Shown here piece by piece: positions 10,772 through 21,362 of a stretch of 64,000 nucleotides of DNA. Positions within the stretch are counted from its first letter, which is position 1; each line of letters opens with the position of its first letter. The notes under the pieces were generated by a model. It did no database searches, was not told where the DNA came from, and saw only the letters and a list, made by a program, of their open reading frames with translations. Origin of the DNA: Prorocentrum cordatum. Lineage: Eukaryota; Sar; Dinophyceae; Prorocentrales; Prorocentraceae. Location of the stretch: contig CAUYUJ010003429.1 in the NCBI GenBank assembly GCA_963575745.1, positions 1 through 64,000 of the forward strand, written 5' to 3'. The position numbers and the translations under genes were made by a program.

Positions 10772-10915
10772 CAGGGCTGAACCTAAACGGTGTTTTCCGT
10801 TTTCGTTTTGTTTTTGGTTTCCCTCGTGTTGTCTTCAATCCGCCTTGACTGCAAAAGGAAATCGAAACGAACACGGCCCACGAATCGCCAAAAACGCCGT
10901 TTAGGTCCACCCCTG
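10772..10915 (-). mobile_element. 144-bp hAT-type MITE, copy B (inverted)
   Basis: This copy has the same length as copy A and matches its reverse complement along the whole element. Its target duplication is perfect: CAGGAGAT at 10764-10771 and 10916-10923. The intact duplication suggests a younger insertion than copy A. The two copies, 218 bp apart in opposite orientation, are separate insertions because their target duplications differ. Confidence 0.93.
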
Positions 10916-10923
10916 CAGGAGAT

Positions 10924-11490
10924 GGGATCCACCTTTTTTTCTGGCAGCCTCGGGAGTCGTGCTTCGGAGGCAGAACTTGGAAACCACGCGCCAACTCTCA
11001 CCGCTGGGCGATCAGATCCAAGGTCGAGAGGCAGAGGCTTCTACTGGACGGCACGCCGCATACAACACTTTCGCGTCAAGTAGTACAACATCGATTCGCC
11101 ACTTCAACACGGGACTGGAACTGTACGCGCATTGAACTTCACGTGATATATTAGCAGAGTCGGCAACGCTTCCAGCAATCAGGCTGGGTTCGAACAAGAA
11201 GATTCTGAACAGCTCAACCCTTCGTCCCATGGACGCTCGTGTTGAACTCTCCAGCCAAGATAAGTCTCCTGTGGAAGCGTCTCGCCAGGCGTATTTCTGA
11301 AACAGTGTGAGCGTGGAAGCGCAAAACTATATCCGCCACAGTGCCAGTGAGGCATGAGTTGGAGGTCCTCAGGTCCTTGCTCAATCCCCTGGAGCCTCAA
11401 TCCTCAAGCCTGAGGGTTTTTGGGGGGGGGCCTGGATCCCAAATGCACAGATCTCTTGGGGCTTGTCGCGTGCCCCCTGGGTCCGAGGGC
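10924..11490. other. No supported gene
   Basis: Ordinary mid-GC sequence without repeats longer than a few bases and without an open frame carrying a recognisable domain. Confidence 0.45.
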
Positions 11491-11695
11491 GTCTTGTCGC
11501 GTGACCTGTTCGGGCCCAAGGAGGCTCCAGAACGGGGCCAGATGGCCCCAAGAGGCTTCCAAGACGGTCCAAGAAGGCCCCGACTCGCCTCTGTCCGAGA
11601 CGCCCAAGATGGCCTCCAGTCGGCCGAAAACGCACCCAAGACGCCCCAAGAGGCCTCCAAGAGCACCCCCACGGGGGGGGCCAAGAGGCAAACAT
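11491..11695 (+). repeat. CCAAGA-GGCC irregular repeat, block 1
   Basis: Short phrases such as GGCCCCAAGAGG, TCCAAGACGG and CCAAGATGGCC follow each other with 10-15 nt spacing. The same family forms blocks at 12600-13090, 28070-29990 and, inverted, 49990-50620. Confidence 0.75.
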
Positions 11696-12185
11696 CTTCC
11701 CACCCTTTCAGGAAAACGTACGTGTCTTGCATGCACGACTTTTGAACTTCACAATGTCCGAGACGTCCCAAGAGTGTTGAGCTTGCCTACGACGAGGATG
11801 ACCACCAGCATGTAACACAACACGAGCTCAGTACCATGACTCTAATGTCTGTGTTTTCTTTGCTGTCGACTTGCGCGCGAACGGTGCGGTCCCTGGGCTG
11901 TCCATGAGGATGCCTTGGCGTTGCTCTTGCCTTCCTCCTGCCCCTTCCCGTTCCCTTCCCCTTCAATTGGGTGAGTTTAGTGACATTGTCCTGAACATTA
12001 ATGAGAAATGTCGGTCAACTCCAGAGCCCGCACACACTCCTTCCAACCGTCCCTGGCATCGACTCCGACCTTATCCCCAGAGACGCGAGACGACATCATC
12101 CTGCCCGTTCCGAAATAGATGGTGACAATGTCACGGTCCACAAACAAAACAAGTTTCGAACACCTCCACGGGGAATTTACCACTG
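11696..12185. other. No supported gene
   Basis: No tandem structure, no recognisable coding region and no RNA gene seen. Confidence 0.4.
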
Positions 12186-12460
12186 AGAAGGCGACTGACT
12201 CTGGCAGACGCTCCGCGGGTCACGATCGCGAGTAAATTACGATCCCTTACACCACACTGGATCCGCGATCGCAAGCCACGATCCCTTCTAACGTCTGCTG
12301 GGCCCGCGCTCCTAGGGCAACCATTGTAAGTTACGCTGGGCCTGCGATCCCAGGGCCACGATCCATTGCACATTCGCTGGGTCCGCGCTCCCAGGGCCCC
12401 ATCCCTCGTAAGTGATAGTGGTCCCACGTTCCCGTGGCCACGATCCCTGATAAATCCCGC
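12186..12460. repeat. ~41-bp tandem repeat, six to seven units
   Basis: Units of the form CTGGGTCCGCGCTCCCAGGG, then CCACGATCC and TTGTAAGTTA, start at about 12257, 12298, 12336, 12377 and 12417, with a degenerate unit before them. Within a unit, CTGGG and CCCAG can pair. No coding sense. Confidence 0.75.
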
Positions 12461-12599
12461 CAGCCATCTGGGCGAGGGTGGTATACCGAGTTACTTTCTT
12501 CTCTTTTCCAAAAACCCTCCTTCCCCCGTTCGGGGACGGGATTGCGCCTTCCCTCACCCCTCCCTTTCGTCTGGACGGGCGAGGGACGGAGGTGTATAG

Positions 12600-13095
12600 A
12601 GCGTCCAGAGTAGCGCAAGATGGCCTCCAAGATGGCCTCCGAGATGGTTCAAGATAGCCCATTGTAAAGTGTCCAGGGTAGCGCAAGATGGCCTCCAAGA
12701 TGGCTCAAGATAGTCCATCATGGCTAAAGATGGCCTTCAGTCCGCCTCCAACAAAGAAATCAACGTTTGTTGACTTCTCGTCTTTTCGCTTCCAGTGCGC
12801 TTCTGATGCCTCGCGACAGCCCCACGATGGCCCTAGAGAGCCCCACCAGGAGGCAAAAGGTTCCCAGGACGGCCCCAAGAGCGCTTGCGAGGCTCCCAAG
12901 TTGGCCCCAAAGCCGATGTGTTCGCCTCCGAGTGGGAGGGGGAGTTGAATTTCAGCCTTCACACTTGTTGAGGAGAGAAGAGCTCCAAGCTCCAAGACAG
13001 GAGGGCTTCAAGAAGGTCCCAAGAGGGCCTAAGGCTCCTAAAATGGCGACAATGTGGCTCCATGAGGCTTCGAGGATGACTCCAAGAGGCTTGCG
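12600..13095 (+). repeat. CCAAGA-GGCC irregular repeat, block 2
   Basis: Starts with two near-identical phrases, GTCCAGAGTAGCGCAAGATG (12601) and GTCCAGGGTAGCGCAAGATG (12671), 70 bp apart. Near 12770 there is a T-rich island (TTGACTTCTCGTCTTTTCGC) related to the islands at 28300, 28850, 29640 and 50350. Confidence 0.7.
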
Positions 13096-13136
13096 GAGCG
13101 AAGGATCTGCGAAGGCCTTTCTGGCTGACTCGTCGG

Positions 13137-13190
13137 CGTAATCGTCGTCGTCGTCGTCGTCGTAATCGTCGTCATCTCCGTCGTTCTCCC
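13137..13190. repeat. (GTC)n microsatellite
   Basis: A CGTCGTCGT run with two TAA interruptions. Confidence 0.85.
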
Positions 13191-13214
13191 CCATCCTCTT
13201 CCTCGTCCACGTCA

Positions 13215-13965
13215 TCCTGGCATGGCCGCCGCGGCACGGGATGACACCTTTGCGGCAGAAGACCCTCACAATTGTCCCACAGAGGCCCAACAGTCCACCT
13301 CCTAGCCTTCAGAAAAATTAACAAACACTGTTGCCGGCAAACTGTTTAGCGAGCGTTCAATGGGAAACAGCGGGGGCCAGTGGGAGACAACGTCGCCCGG
13401 TCGATACCAGATCAGGCGGGGCCACCTTCTCGCTTCTGGGAAAAAGGTAGATATAAGGAGTGCAGACAGACAAGCTGTTTATGGAAACGTTAGTTGAATC
13501 ATCAGACACATGTTCCCGCCCCTGCCCGCCCGCCCGCTGCGCCGCCAGTGCGGTCTGAAATGCTGCCCCCCTCCCTCCTCGAAGCCAGGGTGATACGCGC
13601 CATGTTCTCGGATGGCCCAACATGGCCGCCACGGCACGGGAACACGTGTGGCATCATTCAACACATGTTCCCGCCCCTTGCGCCACCGCCGCGCCTCCAA
13701 GACCTATGAGCTAATCCCTGGCGAAGCAAGCAGGGCACGAGCGATGACGGCCCAATATGGCCACCGCGGCAAGGGAACAAGTGTCAAACCGTTCAGTAGA
13801 TGTTCCTGCCCTTTTTCACCCCCGCCGCGCCACCGATCGGTCTGAAGCACCCCCAGGGAGGCAAGGGCAGCAGGAACGAAACGCCAACGCGGCCCAATAT
13901 GGCTGCCGCAGTACGGGAGCACCTGTTACATGATTGAAGAGGTGATCCCTCTCCAGGCAGGAGGG
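13215..13965. repeat. 135-155-bp tandem repeat, three full units and edges
   Basis: ACATGTTCCCGCCCCT at 13508 returns at 13663 (155 bp) and as AGATGTTCCTGCCCTT at 13798 (135 bp). Each unit also has GGCCCAACATGGCCGCCACG-type and CACGGGAACAC-type phrases; a partial unit lies at 13222. The edge near 13930 passes into unrelated sequence. Confidence 0.75.
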
Positions 13966-14326
13966 GAGCGGGAGGAACGAACGGAGAGCACGAACAGGAC
14001 TGATTGGAAGGACGAGGTTTCGAGCAGCCTCTCGCTCGAAAAAGGAGTCGCCGATGCTGATGACGTTCTTCCAGCTCTGGTGCTGGTATCGGGAATAGAA
14101 GCCCTGTATTTCCTGGAAAGGGGTGACGGGATGGAAATGGCAAGCGAGGGGGTGGGGGAGACGGGAAGGGCCGGGAGGGGGGAGCGGGGGGAAAAAAGGG
14201 GGTAGGGAGCCCACCGAGGACGTACGCGCCCAACCGCGCACATGAACACGGCCCCCCAATCCGCGAGAGGCATCGGCAGGGACCCGTGGCTCTCCACGCT
14301 GCGCCCCAGCGCGGGCGGGCCCGCAT

Positions 14327-14450
14327 TCCTCCTCCTCCTCCTCCTCCAATTCCTCCTCCTCCTCCTCCTCCTCCTCCTCCTCCTCTCACTCCTCCTCCTC
14401 CTCCTCCTCCTCCTCCTCCTCCTCCTCCTCCTCCTTCTTCTCCCCCCCCC
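14327..14450. repeat. (TCC)n tract
   Basis: Near-pure CTCCTC repeat. It abuts the 3' side of the ORF1 remnant on the minus strand and may mark where that LINE copy was truncated. Confidence 0.9.
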
Positions 14451-14514
14451 CGCGCGCAGGTGCGCCTGGCCCCGACCCCAAGGCAAGGCGCCCCCAGGGG
14501 GTGATGTCCGCGGC

Positions 14515-15657
14515 CTACCCGTCGACAACGCCGAGGGCGCACTCGACCTCCTCGAGCTTGTTCGTGAAAGCTGTGGCCCTACAGTCAACCCGTATTGTAA
14601 GGATGCGCGATAAGGATGCAAGGGCCTTGGACGCCCATTTCGAAACTTTTCGAGCGGGGCGCGGCCAGCGAAAGGGGCAAAGGATGGACCGAGGAGGCAA
14701 GGATGCAAGGGTACCCTTGGGAAGGTCGCACATCCTTACTATGCGGGTTGACTGTATTGTCGACTTGAACCTCAATGTCGTCCGGCCGCTGCTGCAACTG
14801 CTTCGGCTGCCCCTGCTGGCTTGCCAGCTGCAGTCTGCTCCGTCTCGAGGTGGCCGATCTTGCGCACGGAGGCCGTCGCAAGCTTGTCGACCTTGTCGAC
14901 AAGGTCCTCAGTTGTCTGTTGGACACCGACCTGCTGCTGCCCCATGTTGCGCGTGACCTGCATGACCGCCGCGCCAAGCCCGCGGTGCATTTTGACATCC
15001 TGGGAGGCCTCTCCCTGCAGCACGGCAATGTCCTCCTTCAGCTGATGCTGATCATGGCGATGTGCATCACAGTCCTGGCCGCGAAACGCAACCTGGGTCG
15101 CACTGGCTCCCACCTTATCCTCCGAACCATCCTGGAGGGGGTTTCGCTTGGCTTGAAATTAGGAATTGCAGTCTGTTTGCGTGGCGTCGTGTACTTCTCG
15201 TCCTTACGATCGGGCGGGATAGCCCCTGCGTCTGGGCGGTCGTTTTTTTCGGCCTGGGGGTCAGAATGCTTGGAGTTGCCCGAATCGCTGAACGTGAGTT
15301 GCGGGTTGGACTTGCTGGCTTCGGCCTCCCCCGTGCTGCCGTCGATGGAGACAACCCTCGAATCACAGGCGCTCCTCACACCATCCAACCCGCGAACCGA
15401 ACTCCGTTGAACACTGGCTCCTGCGTTAATGCACTGGTCCGCAACTGGCTTGTCCAAGCCATGATGCATCCAGTCTTCGAGTTCTTTACCACTCTGGAAT
15501 AAAAGACGGCGACGCTTTTCGTCGTGGTGTGGCGAACCAAATGGTATGCTTCGTCCACCCTGGCGATCGCGTTGCAACCGCTGAGCTTGCCATTCTTCTT
15601 CAACTGGCGTGCTGCGCTGGCTGTGCCCTCCAGGGCCGCGCCTGCGTGATTTGCCAC
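14515..15657 (-). pseudogene. LINE-C: ORF1 remnant interrupted by a MITE
   Basis: Read on the minus strand from 15657 to 14515, pieces in different frames join into an ORF1-like protein. The clearest piece is a coiled-coil stretch with TTEDLVDKVDKLATASVRKI and GHLETEQTAAGKPAGAAEA, followed by DIEVQVDN. The frame is then cut by the MITE at 14582-14754 and resumes as RATAFTNKLEEVECALGVV. Ser/Lys-rich sequence precedes the coiled coil and is frameshifted near 15090. No endonuclease or RT follows; the sequence ends at a TCC tract. ORF1 proteins of non-LTR retrotransposons bind the element's RNA. Identification rests on style and on resemblance to the better ORF1 at 25373-26504. Confidence 0.55.
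14582..14754. mobile_element. 173-bp mariner-type MITE
   Basis: Terminal inverted repeats of about 29 bp: CAGTCAACCCGTATTGTAAG-GATG at the left and its inverse, GGATG-TTACTATGCGG-GTTGACTG, at the right. It is flanked by TA on both sides (14580-14581 and 14755-14756). TA duplication and a CAGT- start fit the Tc1/mariner superfamily. Taking out the element and one TA rejoins the ORF1 frame on the minus strand without a stop. Confidence 0.88.
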
Positions 15658-15659
15658 CG

Positions 15660-16022
15660 GCCGCAGTAGATGCCCATCCGACTCGTAAATACGCTCCTCC
15701 GCGTTGAGCTCGAAGGAAGGCTATGTGGCATTAGCTGCGCGCGCCCTTGCCTATGCCATCCTTCCTCAACGAACCTTGCCACGCGCCCCGAAAAAGCAAA
15801 CACTTTGATCATGATATGGCTGCGGGGGTGGAGGGGGGAGGGGGCGAAACGAGGAGACGAAGGGATGGGAAGCGGACGGTGGGGAAGCGGCACAACTGCC
15901 TGGCGCGAGGGGAAAGCGTGACAAGGGCGTGGAGGTTTGTTGTTCCTCTTCCTGCGACGTGGGACTGAAAAAGCCCAAACGCCGCGCAACAACGACGCGT
16001 CCGCGGTCCGCGAGGGGCTTGG
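15660..16022. other. No supported gene
   Basis: Possibly the 5' continuation of the ORF1 remnant on the minus strand, but no recognisable protein is seen. Confidence 0.35.
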
Positions 16023-16283
16023 GGTGGATCTCTGGCGGCGCGCAGAGGGGGGTCGGTGGAGGGGGGAAGGCTTCTTAGAAGGAGGCTGCTCTTTAAAACT
16101 CGCCGGCCTTACGTCTACAGACGAAGACCGCGTCTTCTAAGAAGCAGGGCGTTTCTAAAAAACCTTCCCCCTCCCCCTACAAGTCGCAAGCTTTACATCT
16201 ACAGACGAAGACCACGCCTTCTAAGCAGGGTGCTTCTAAAAAGCTGCCCCCCTCCCCCATACCCCCCTTCTGCGCGTGGCCGA
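16023..16283 (+). mobile_element. MITE-like element with the 19-nt tag, copy 2
   Basis: Left arm GGGGAAGGCTTCTTAGAAGG (about 16063), core CTACAGACGAAGACC, right arm GCGTCTTCTAAGAAGC and CCTTCCCC to about 16178. Then a second partial right half follows (16183-16260) with CTACAGACGAAGACCACGCC, ending in the tag at 16264-16283. The right half is thus tandemly duplicated, unlike copy 1 at 7938-8117. Confidence 0.62.
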
Positions 16284-16580
16284 AGAAGAGGGCGACGAGG
16301 AGGGGAAGGAGGAAGGGACAGAGGAAGAGAAGGAGAAAGAGGAGAAGGGGGAGGAGGAGGAGGAGGAGGAGGAGGAGGAGGAGGAGGAGGAGGAGGAGCA
16401 GGAGGAGGAGGAGGAGGAGGAGGAGGAGGGAGGAGGAGGAGGAGGAGGGAGGGAGAGGAGGAGGAGGAGGAGGAGGAGGAGGAGGAGGAGGAGGAGGGAG
16501 GAGGAGGAGGAGGAGGCAGGAGGAGGAGGAGGAGGAGGAGGAGGAGGAGGCAGGAGGAGGAGGAGGAAGGAGGAGGATGG
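16284..16580. repeat. Long (GGA)n tract
   Basis: About 290 bp of GGA/GAG repeat starting directly at the end of the tag. Confidence 0.93.
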
Positions 16581-17138
16581 AGGACAACGCCTCGAAAGGT
16601 CGGAAGGTGACAGCACCAAAAGCATAGCATGCTGAACCACAGGCTCACCCGCGCGCGCCGCCGCGGCCGCGGCGCGCCGCGGGCCGCCGGGCGCTCACTG
16701 CGCGGGCGGGCCCCCCGCAAGCGGGCAGCACGGGGATGGGAGGGCCAGCTCCCCCGCCACGTTCTGTCGGGCGGACAACACCCCAGCCGGAAATAACCGG
16801 CCCCCGACAAAACGGACAGGGGCCAGGCCCCGCCAAACCCCCACCACCCACCCCAGGGGCCCGCAACGACACGACAGACGACGACAGCGACAGCGACGAC
16901 ACGACGGGGAAGACGGACCCCCAGCCACGACTCCCACGGGGGACACCTGGCTGGGTAGCCAGGCTCCCGTGGGAGGCTGCGTGGCCGGATGCCCCCCGGG
17001 AAGGGGACCCCGCTTTGGGGGGCCATCCCGGACGCGGGGACTTTTCCCCCGAAGGGCCCACATCGAGAAGAGTGCGCAGAGCAGCGGACGAGCAGAGAGA
17101 ACGAGCAGGGAAAAGGACGAGTACGCGCAGCACCACGA
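16581..17138. other. GC-rich non-coding stretch with a 45-nt hairpin
   Basis: CTCCCACGGG (16931-16940) pairs with CCCGTGGGAG (16966-16975), and inside it CCTGGCT pairs with AGCCAGG around a GGGT loop. Near 16650-16690 there is a run of GCGC/GCCG palindromes. No gene recognised. Confidence 0.6.
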
Positions 17139-17147
17139 CTACAGAAA

Positions 17148-17178
<31 letters not shown>

Positions 17179-17181
17179 TAA

Positions 17182-17236
<55 letters not shown>

Positions 17237-17239
17237 GAA

Positions 17240-17298
<59 letters not shown>
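17139..17298. repeat. (GA)n tract
   Basis: Nearly pure GA dinucleotides with two AAATA interruptions. Confidence 0.93.
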
Positions 17299-17303
<5 letters not shown>

Positions 17304-18460
17304 GAAGCGGGCTCGAGCTACCAGCCAGAAGCAGGCATCGTCTGAGGGCAAGAGGGGACGGGGGTCACCCCTCCACTCTCCCGAAATGGGGTCCTTACCC
17401 ACCTCGAGGGACTTTAAATAAATTTGGTCTTTACTGGATGCAATACCCTCGCACCGGCCCCAAAGACGCGAGCGGGGGGCCGACGGCTGGGCCCTGGCAC
17501 CACGCCGATGGCAGAATGCAAGGGTAGCTCCAGCAAGACTGATTTGGTGTCCCCGAGCGCTACTGGGCCCTACAAGGCCCTGAGCGGGAAGGGGGATATC
17601 AAGAAGGACGGCCTCTTTCGCAGACCAGGAGTCGGCACGCCGCGGGCCCCCAGAGGTCCTGGGCCTCTTGGCGGGCGGAGGCCCGCAGAGGCCAGCGGGG
17701 AGCGGAGGCTCGCTGCTAGCGGCGGCGCCAGGGGCCAGGAACGTGGGGGCCTTCGGGGCAGGCCCCGCGGGGGGCCTGTCCTCCTCGATGTCCCGCCTCC
17801 GCCTGGCAGTGGCAGGGAGGGGGTGGGGGGGGGGGCTGGGCCCCTCGGAGCCCTGGGGACGCGAGGCCCAAGCCGGCCTACATGCATCCGACAGGTCCGA
17901 ACTCCGCTGCTCCTCCTCCGTCTGGAACCTCACCCGCCGAACTGCCAGGGCACGCTCAAGGCCCTCGGTCGCCAAGGACGGCGGCGCCTCTGGCTCCACT
18001 GGAACCTCGCAGGATCCAGAGGAGGAGGCGGCCTCGGATGGGCCCAAAGACCATCCCCCGCGGCCCCCGAGACCCCGTCGAGCCCACGGAGGCCTGCACG
18101 ACAGTGGAGGTCCCAGGCGAAACGCCATCGAGGCCCCAGAGGGCCGCCGCCTCGGCGACACGACACTCGGCCCTCCTAAGCCTACGAACCCCTGCGGCGG
18201 AAACCGCGTAAGCGGCGCATCGCACGCGCGAGACTTCGCGAGCCCGCCTCTGGAGTGAGTGCGGGTGCTCAGGGGGGGGGCACCGCCGCGCGGCGCGGCT
18301 GCCGCCCTCCGCGCGGTGCTGCGCCACCTGGCGCCAGCGCAGCGCCTGCCCCCTGCTGCCAGCGGCGCCGCAGCTGGCTGGCCCGGCGGCGGGGGGCCGC
18401 GACGCGGCCGGGCGGCACCTAGCCCGGGCACGTCATGCGGGAGGCGTTCTCGATCCATGC
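17299..18460. other. GC-rich stretch, open on the minus strand, unassigned
   Basis: The minus strand stays open for over 380 codons here, directly downstream of the LINE-B RNase H. It could be that element's 3' part. The translation is Pro/Ala/Ser/Gly/Arg-rich with no domain, and the plus strand is also open, so base composition may explain it. Confidence 0.35.
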
Positions 18461-21362
18461 GGCGACCTGGCGGATCCGCGACAGCGCCGCACTGTGCCTC
18501 TGGACCGGGGCCGCGGGGATATCATGGACAACCCTTCCCCGCATGGCCGCCTGGTCCGCCAGGTCGTTGCGTCTGCCAGCCCAGGTGTCCTCCCTGGAGT
18601 GGTAGTAAATGCGCGCGGGCTTCGACCTCGCGGTCCAACGAGAGGCCCCCATGCTCGTCGAAGTAGTGAAAGAGACGGGCCCAAATATCCACGTTCTCCC
18701 CCCTCGGGCACACCAGCGGCTCGCACGCTGGAGCCCCATCCAAGAGAGGCACGCAGTCCGCGTGGAGGTGCAGCGGCGCAACTCCCACGGTCAGCACCTG
18801 CAGCACGGCGTAGTGCTCAGCACGTGTTGAGGTCTGGCGCGGCCCTGGCAGCGGGCCAAAGGCCGCGCCGCTGTAGCGCCCGTCGCCCACGACCGCGAAG
18901 CCCCGCCCAGCGCGATCAGCAGCGTCCCAACGCAGGAGCTTCTTGCACGAACCGTCAGCGACAACCGAGCCCGCGACCACGAAATGACTCTCAGCTCGCG
19001 CACCACGATCATAAAACCAGACACCGCTGCCACCGCGAGGCGGTAGCGGTGGCATGAAGGAATTGGGAAACACCCCCCGAGAAAACAGGAGACCTCCTGG
19101 CACTGCCGCCCTGGCATCACGAAGGTTATCTTCATCCACCGCATGCTCGCGACAACCACTGAAACCATGACAGCCCCAGTATCGGTGATGCAGCGCACCA
19201 GCCACTCCAGACAATTCAAGCAATCAGATCCAACGGCATAGAGCGCAGGGCAGCCCTCGACGTCTGATCCAGAAACCACTGCTTCGCCTTAGGCCCCGGG
19301 CGCAGCAAGCTTTGAATGGGAGCAAGCCGCGCTCCCGCAGGGTCCTTATGCAACGGACCCGCCACCTCAGGCATGACCTCTGGGCGCTGCGACCGCATGA
19401 GCCAGCCGCAGGCGTCGTGGTCCTCGAGGGCAAGCCAGCGGACCACTGAGGGAGCAGTATAGCGAAGATCCCGCACCTCGCCGCCTCGCGTGTGCACTTG
19501 TAAAGCCGACGAGCACTGCCGTCCAAGCGTAGCCAGTGATCTCGCCAGCGCGCCCGCAGGACCACTGACAAGCCTCCAGCTAGCTTCCACATCCAATGAC
19601 GCAATCCGCGGGTACTGCGACTGCCAGGCCTTCTGAAGCAATCCCTGCTCAACCTCTCCTGCCTGGGCGAGCAGCGCCCAATTGAAGATTGGGCCGGCGG
19701 TCGCGACGGCGGCGGGGTGATGGCCAGGCGTGGAGTCGAGCCTGGAGGCAATCCAGCGAGACCCACCAGCTGGAATACGGCGCCAACCGTGCTTGACCTG
19801 TGCAGTCATTCTCCTGGTCACATGCGGGCCAGCGCCAAGCGCGCCCAGGCCATGGGCGATGGCGGGCCCCACCGCAGCCGTAGCAGATTCACGAAACTTG
19901 AAACCGACGGGGGGCAGGCGCTTCTAGTTGAAAGAACGGCGCGCAACCTTGCCCACACGTCTCCGCAGAATAGAGCCACGAGCACACTTCCCAGCGCCGA
20001 CCTCGAGCCCCAAAAATTCCGACCAGGTCTGATCCCGAAAACCAGAAAGCGCCTCAACCTTCTCGCCAATGCGGACGCAGTGTGCGAATCTGAAGCAGTA
20101 CGCATGGCCTTGGTCCTCGCCGCGGGTAGGCCACGATCCTGCAACGTATCGCACAGAGAGGCACTTGAATCACATGCTAACTGAACCAGCCAGCGAATCT
20201 TCACCGAAACCTGCAGCGTCAGGCCACCTGCAAACACATCCAAGGAAAAGGAAATAACAGCCTCTGGCACCTGCGCCTCCAGCGTCGTAGCCTCCACAAA
20301 GTCATCCATGGACGATGGCATGAGCAACTGCGCCAAAGCCATCGCGAACTTGCAGCCAGGAAGGACGCCCTGCTCCACGGTGACCGCACACGACACTGCC
20401 TGGGTCCAGACCAGGCGGCGCGGGGCCCTATACATAGCCAGCGCACACGCCAGCAGCTGGCGCGGGAAGCCATGTCGGCCAGCAGCCGGCACCAGACGCC
20501 TCCAGCAAATGCGGCCGAAACACTTCTCGATGCCGACCAGCGCAGTGACAACAGACTGATCAGTGGCCAGAGCGGCCTCCGCCCTGACCAGCGCCCTGGT
20601 GGCAATGCCCACCGTAGTCTTGCCCGAGGCCAGGGCAAAGGACGGTCTGTCGTGCTCTTGCAGCCGGGCCGGCAGCTGGCAGCTGCGCACCTGCGACCAC
20701 GCGCGGTAGGTCGCCTGCAGGAGCCCGATGGGCCGCCAGCCGCCCTTCGCCATTTGCGCTGGCCAGCGCTGTCGCCCCTGGGCCGCCAGTCGCTTCGCCA
20801 AGAGCACGGTGCGAACAGCCGCCATTTGCGTTGGCCAGCGCTCCCAGTGCTCGGCGAGCCACACGACGTAGACCAGCGCCACGATGGCGTCGTCCGAGAG
20901 CAGGCTGGCGCCTCGCGGCGCCCAGCGGTCAGCTCCCTGTCCAGCGCGCCACCTGAACTTATTGGCGGCAGCGCGAGGAGGAGGAGGAGGAGGAGGAGGA
21001 AGATACCCCCCTCTGCGCGTGGCCGAGACCTGGCCACCCCAGGGACCCCCCGACCGCGGCCTCGGCGCGGCCGAGGAATCAGCATGGGCGCTGCAGGGCC
21101 CGCGAAGCACGAGGGCCGAGGCGCGCGCCGCGCGCCCCGCGCTGCGCGGCCGCTGCTGCGCGGCAGCGACAGGGGGGACAGCCGCGGCCAGGTCCACCAC
21201 GTCGGGCACGATGAGCCCCGCCAGGGCGGGAAGCCGAAGGCGGGTGGCCGCGTCCGCGGCAGCCGCAAGCAGCGCGGCGAGCGTCGGCAGGCGGCGGATG
21301 CGGTAGTGACGCGCCCCACCCGCATCTCCACCAGTGAGAGGCAACGATAGGGGGGCTGGCAT
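18461..21362 (-). pseudogene. LINE-B: reverse transcriptase plus RNase H, frameshifted
   Basis: Minus strand. The reverse transcriptase (19818-21362) has GGWRPIGLLQATYRAWSQVR (RPI-L-YR-W block), ALVGIEKCFGRICW in the place of the first catalytic aspartate block (D replaced by G), EQGVLPGCKFAMALA (QG-PGC-A block), and SLDVFAGGLTLQ where YIDD should be. The catalytic aspartates are lost, so it is dead. After frameshifts, 19216-19872 gives the C-terminal extension and 18522-19223 gives RNase H with VVADGSCKK, STRAEHYAVLQ and HADCVPLLDG, i.e. D, E and D in order. No endonuclease or ORF1 is seen upstream. It is a different lineage from LINE-A. A (GGA)n plus tag insertion lies in frame at 20977-21026. 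Confidence 0.78.
20977..21026. repeat. (GGA)n plus 19-nt tag inside the LINE-B frame
   Basis: Positions 20978-21001 are GGA repeat, then ATAC, then the tag at 21008-21026. It reads as Pro-rich sequence in the minus-strand RT frame without closing it. The conserved RT blocks start only after it (lower coordinates), so the insertion marks where homologous RT sequence begins. Confidence 0.7.

Noticed and set aside
11185-11205. GGTTCGAA near 11190 as a tRNA T-arm
   Set aside because: No acceptor stem, D-arm or anticodon arm can be drawn around it. No tRNA or rRNA gene was recognised anywhere.
17139-18458. 439-codon minus-strand frame
   Set aside because: One end is (GA)n read as Ser-Leu repeats, the rest is Pro/Ala-rich with the opposite strand also open; no domain. 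Kept only as an unassigned stretch.
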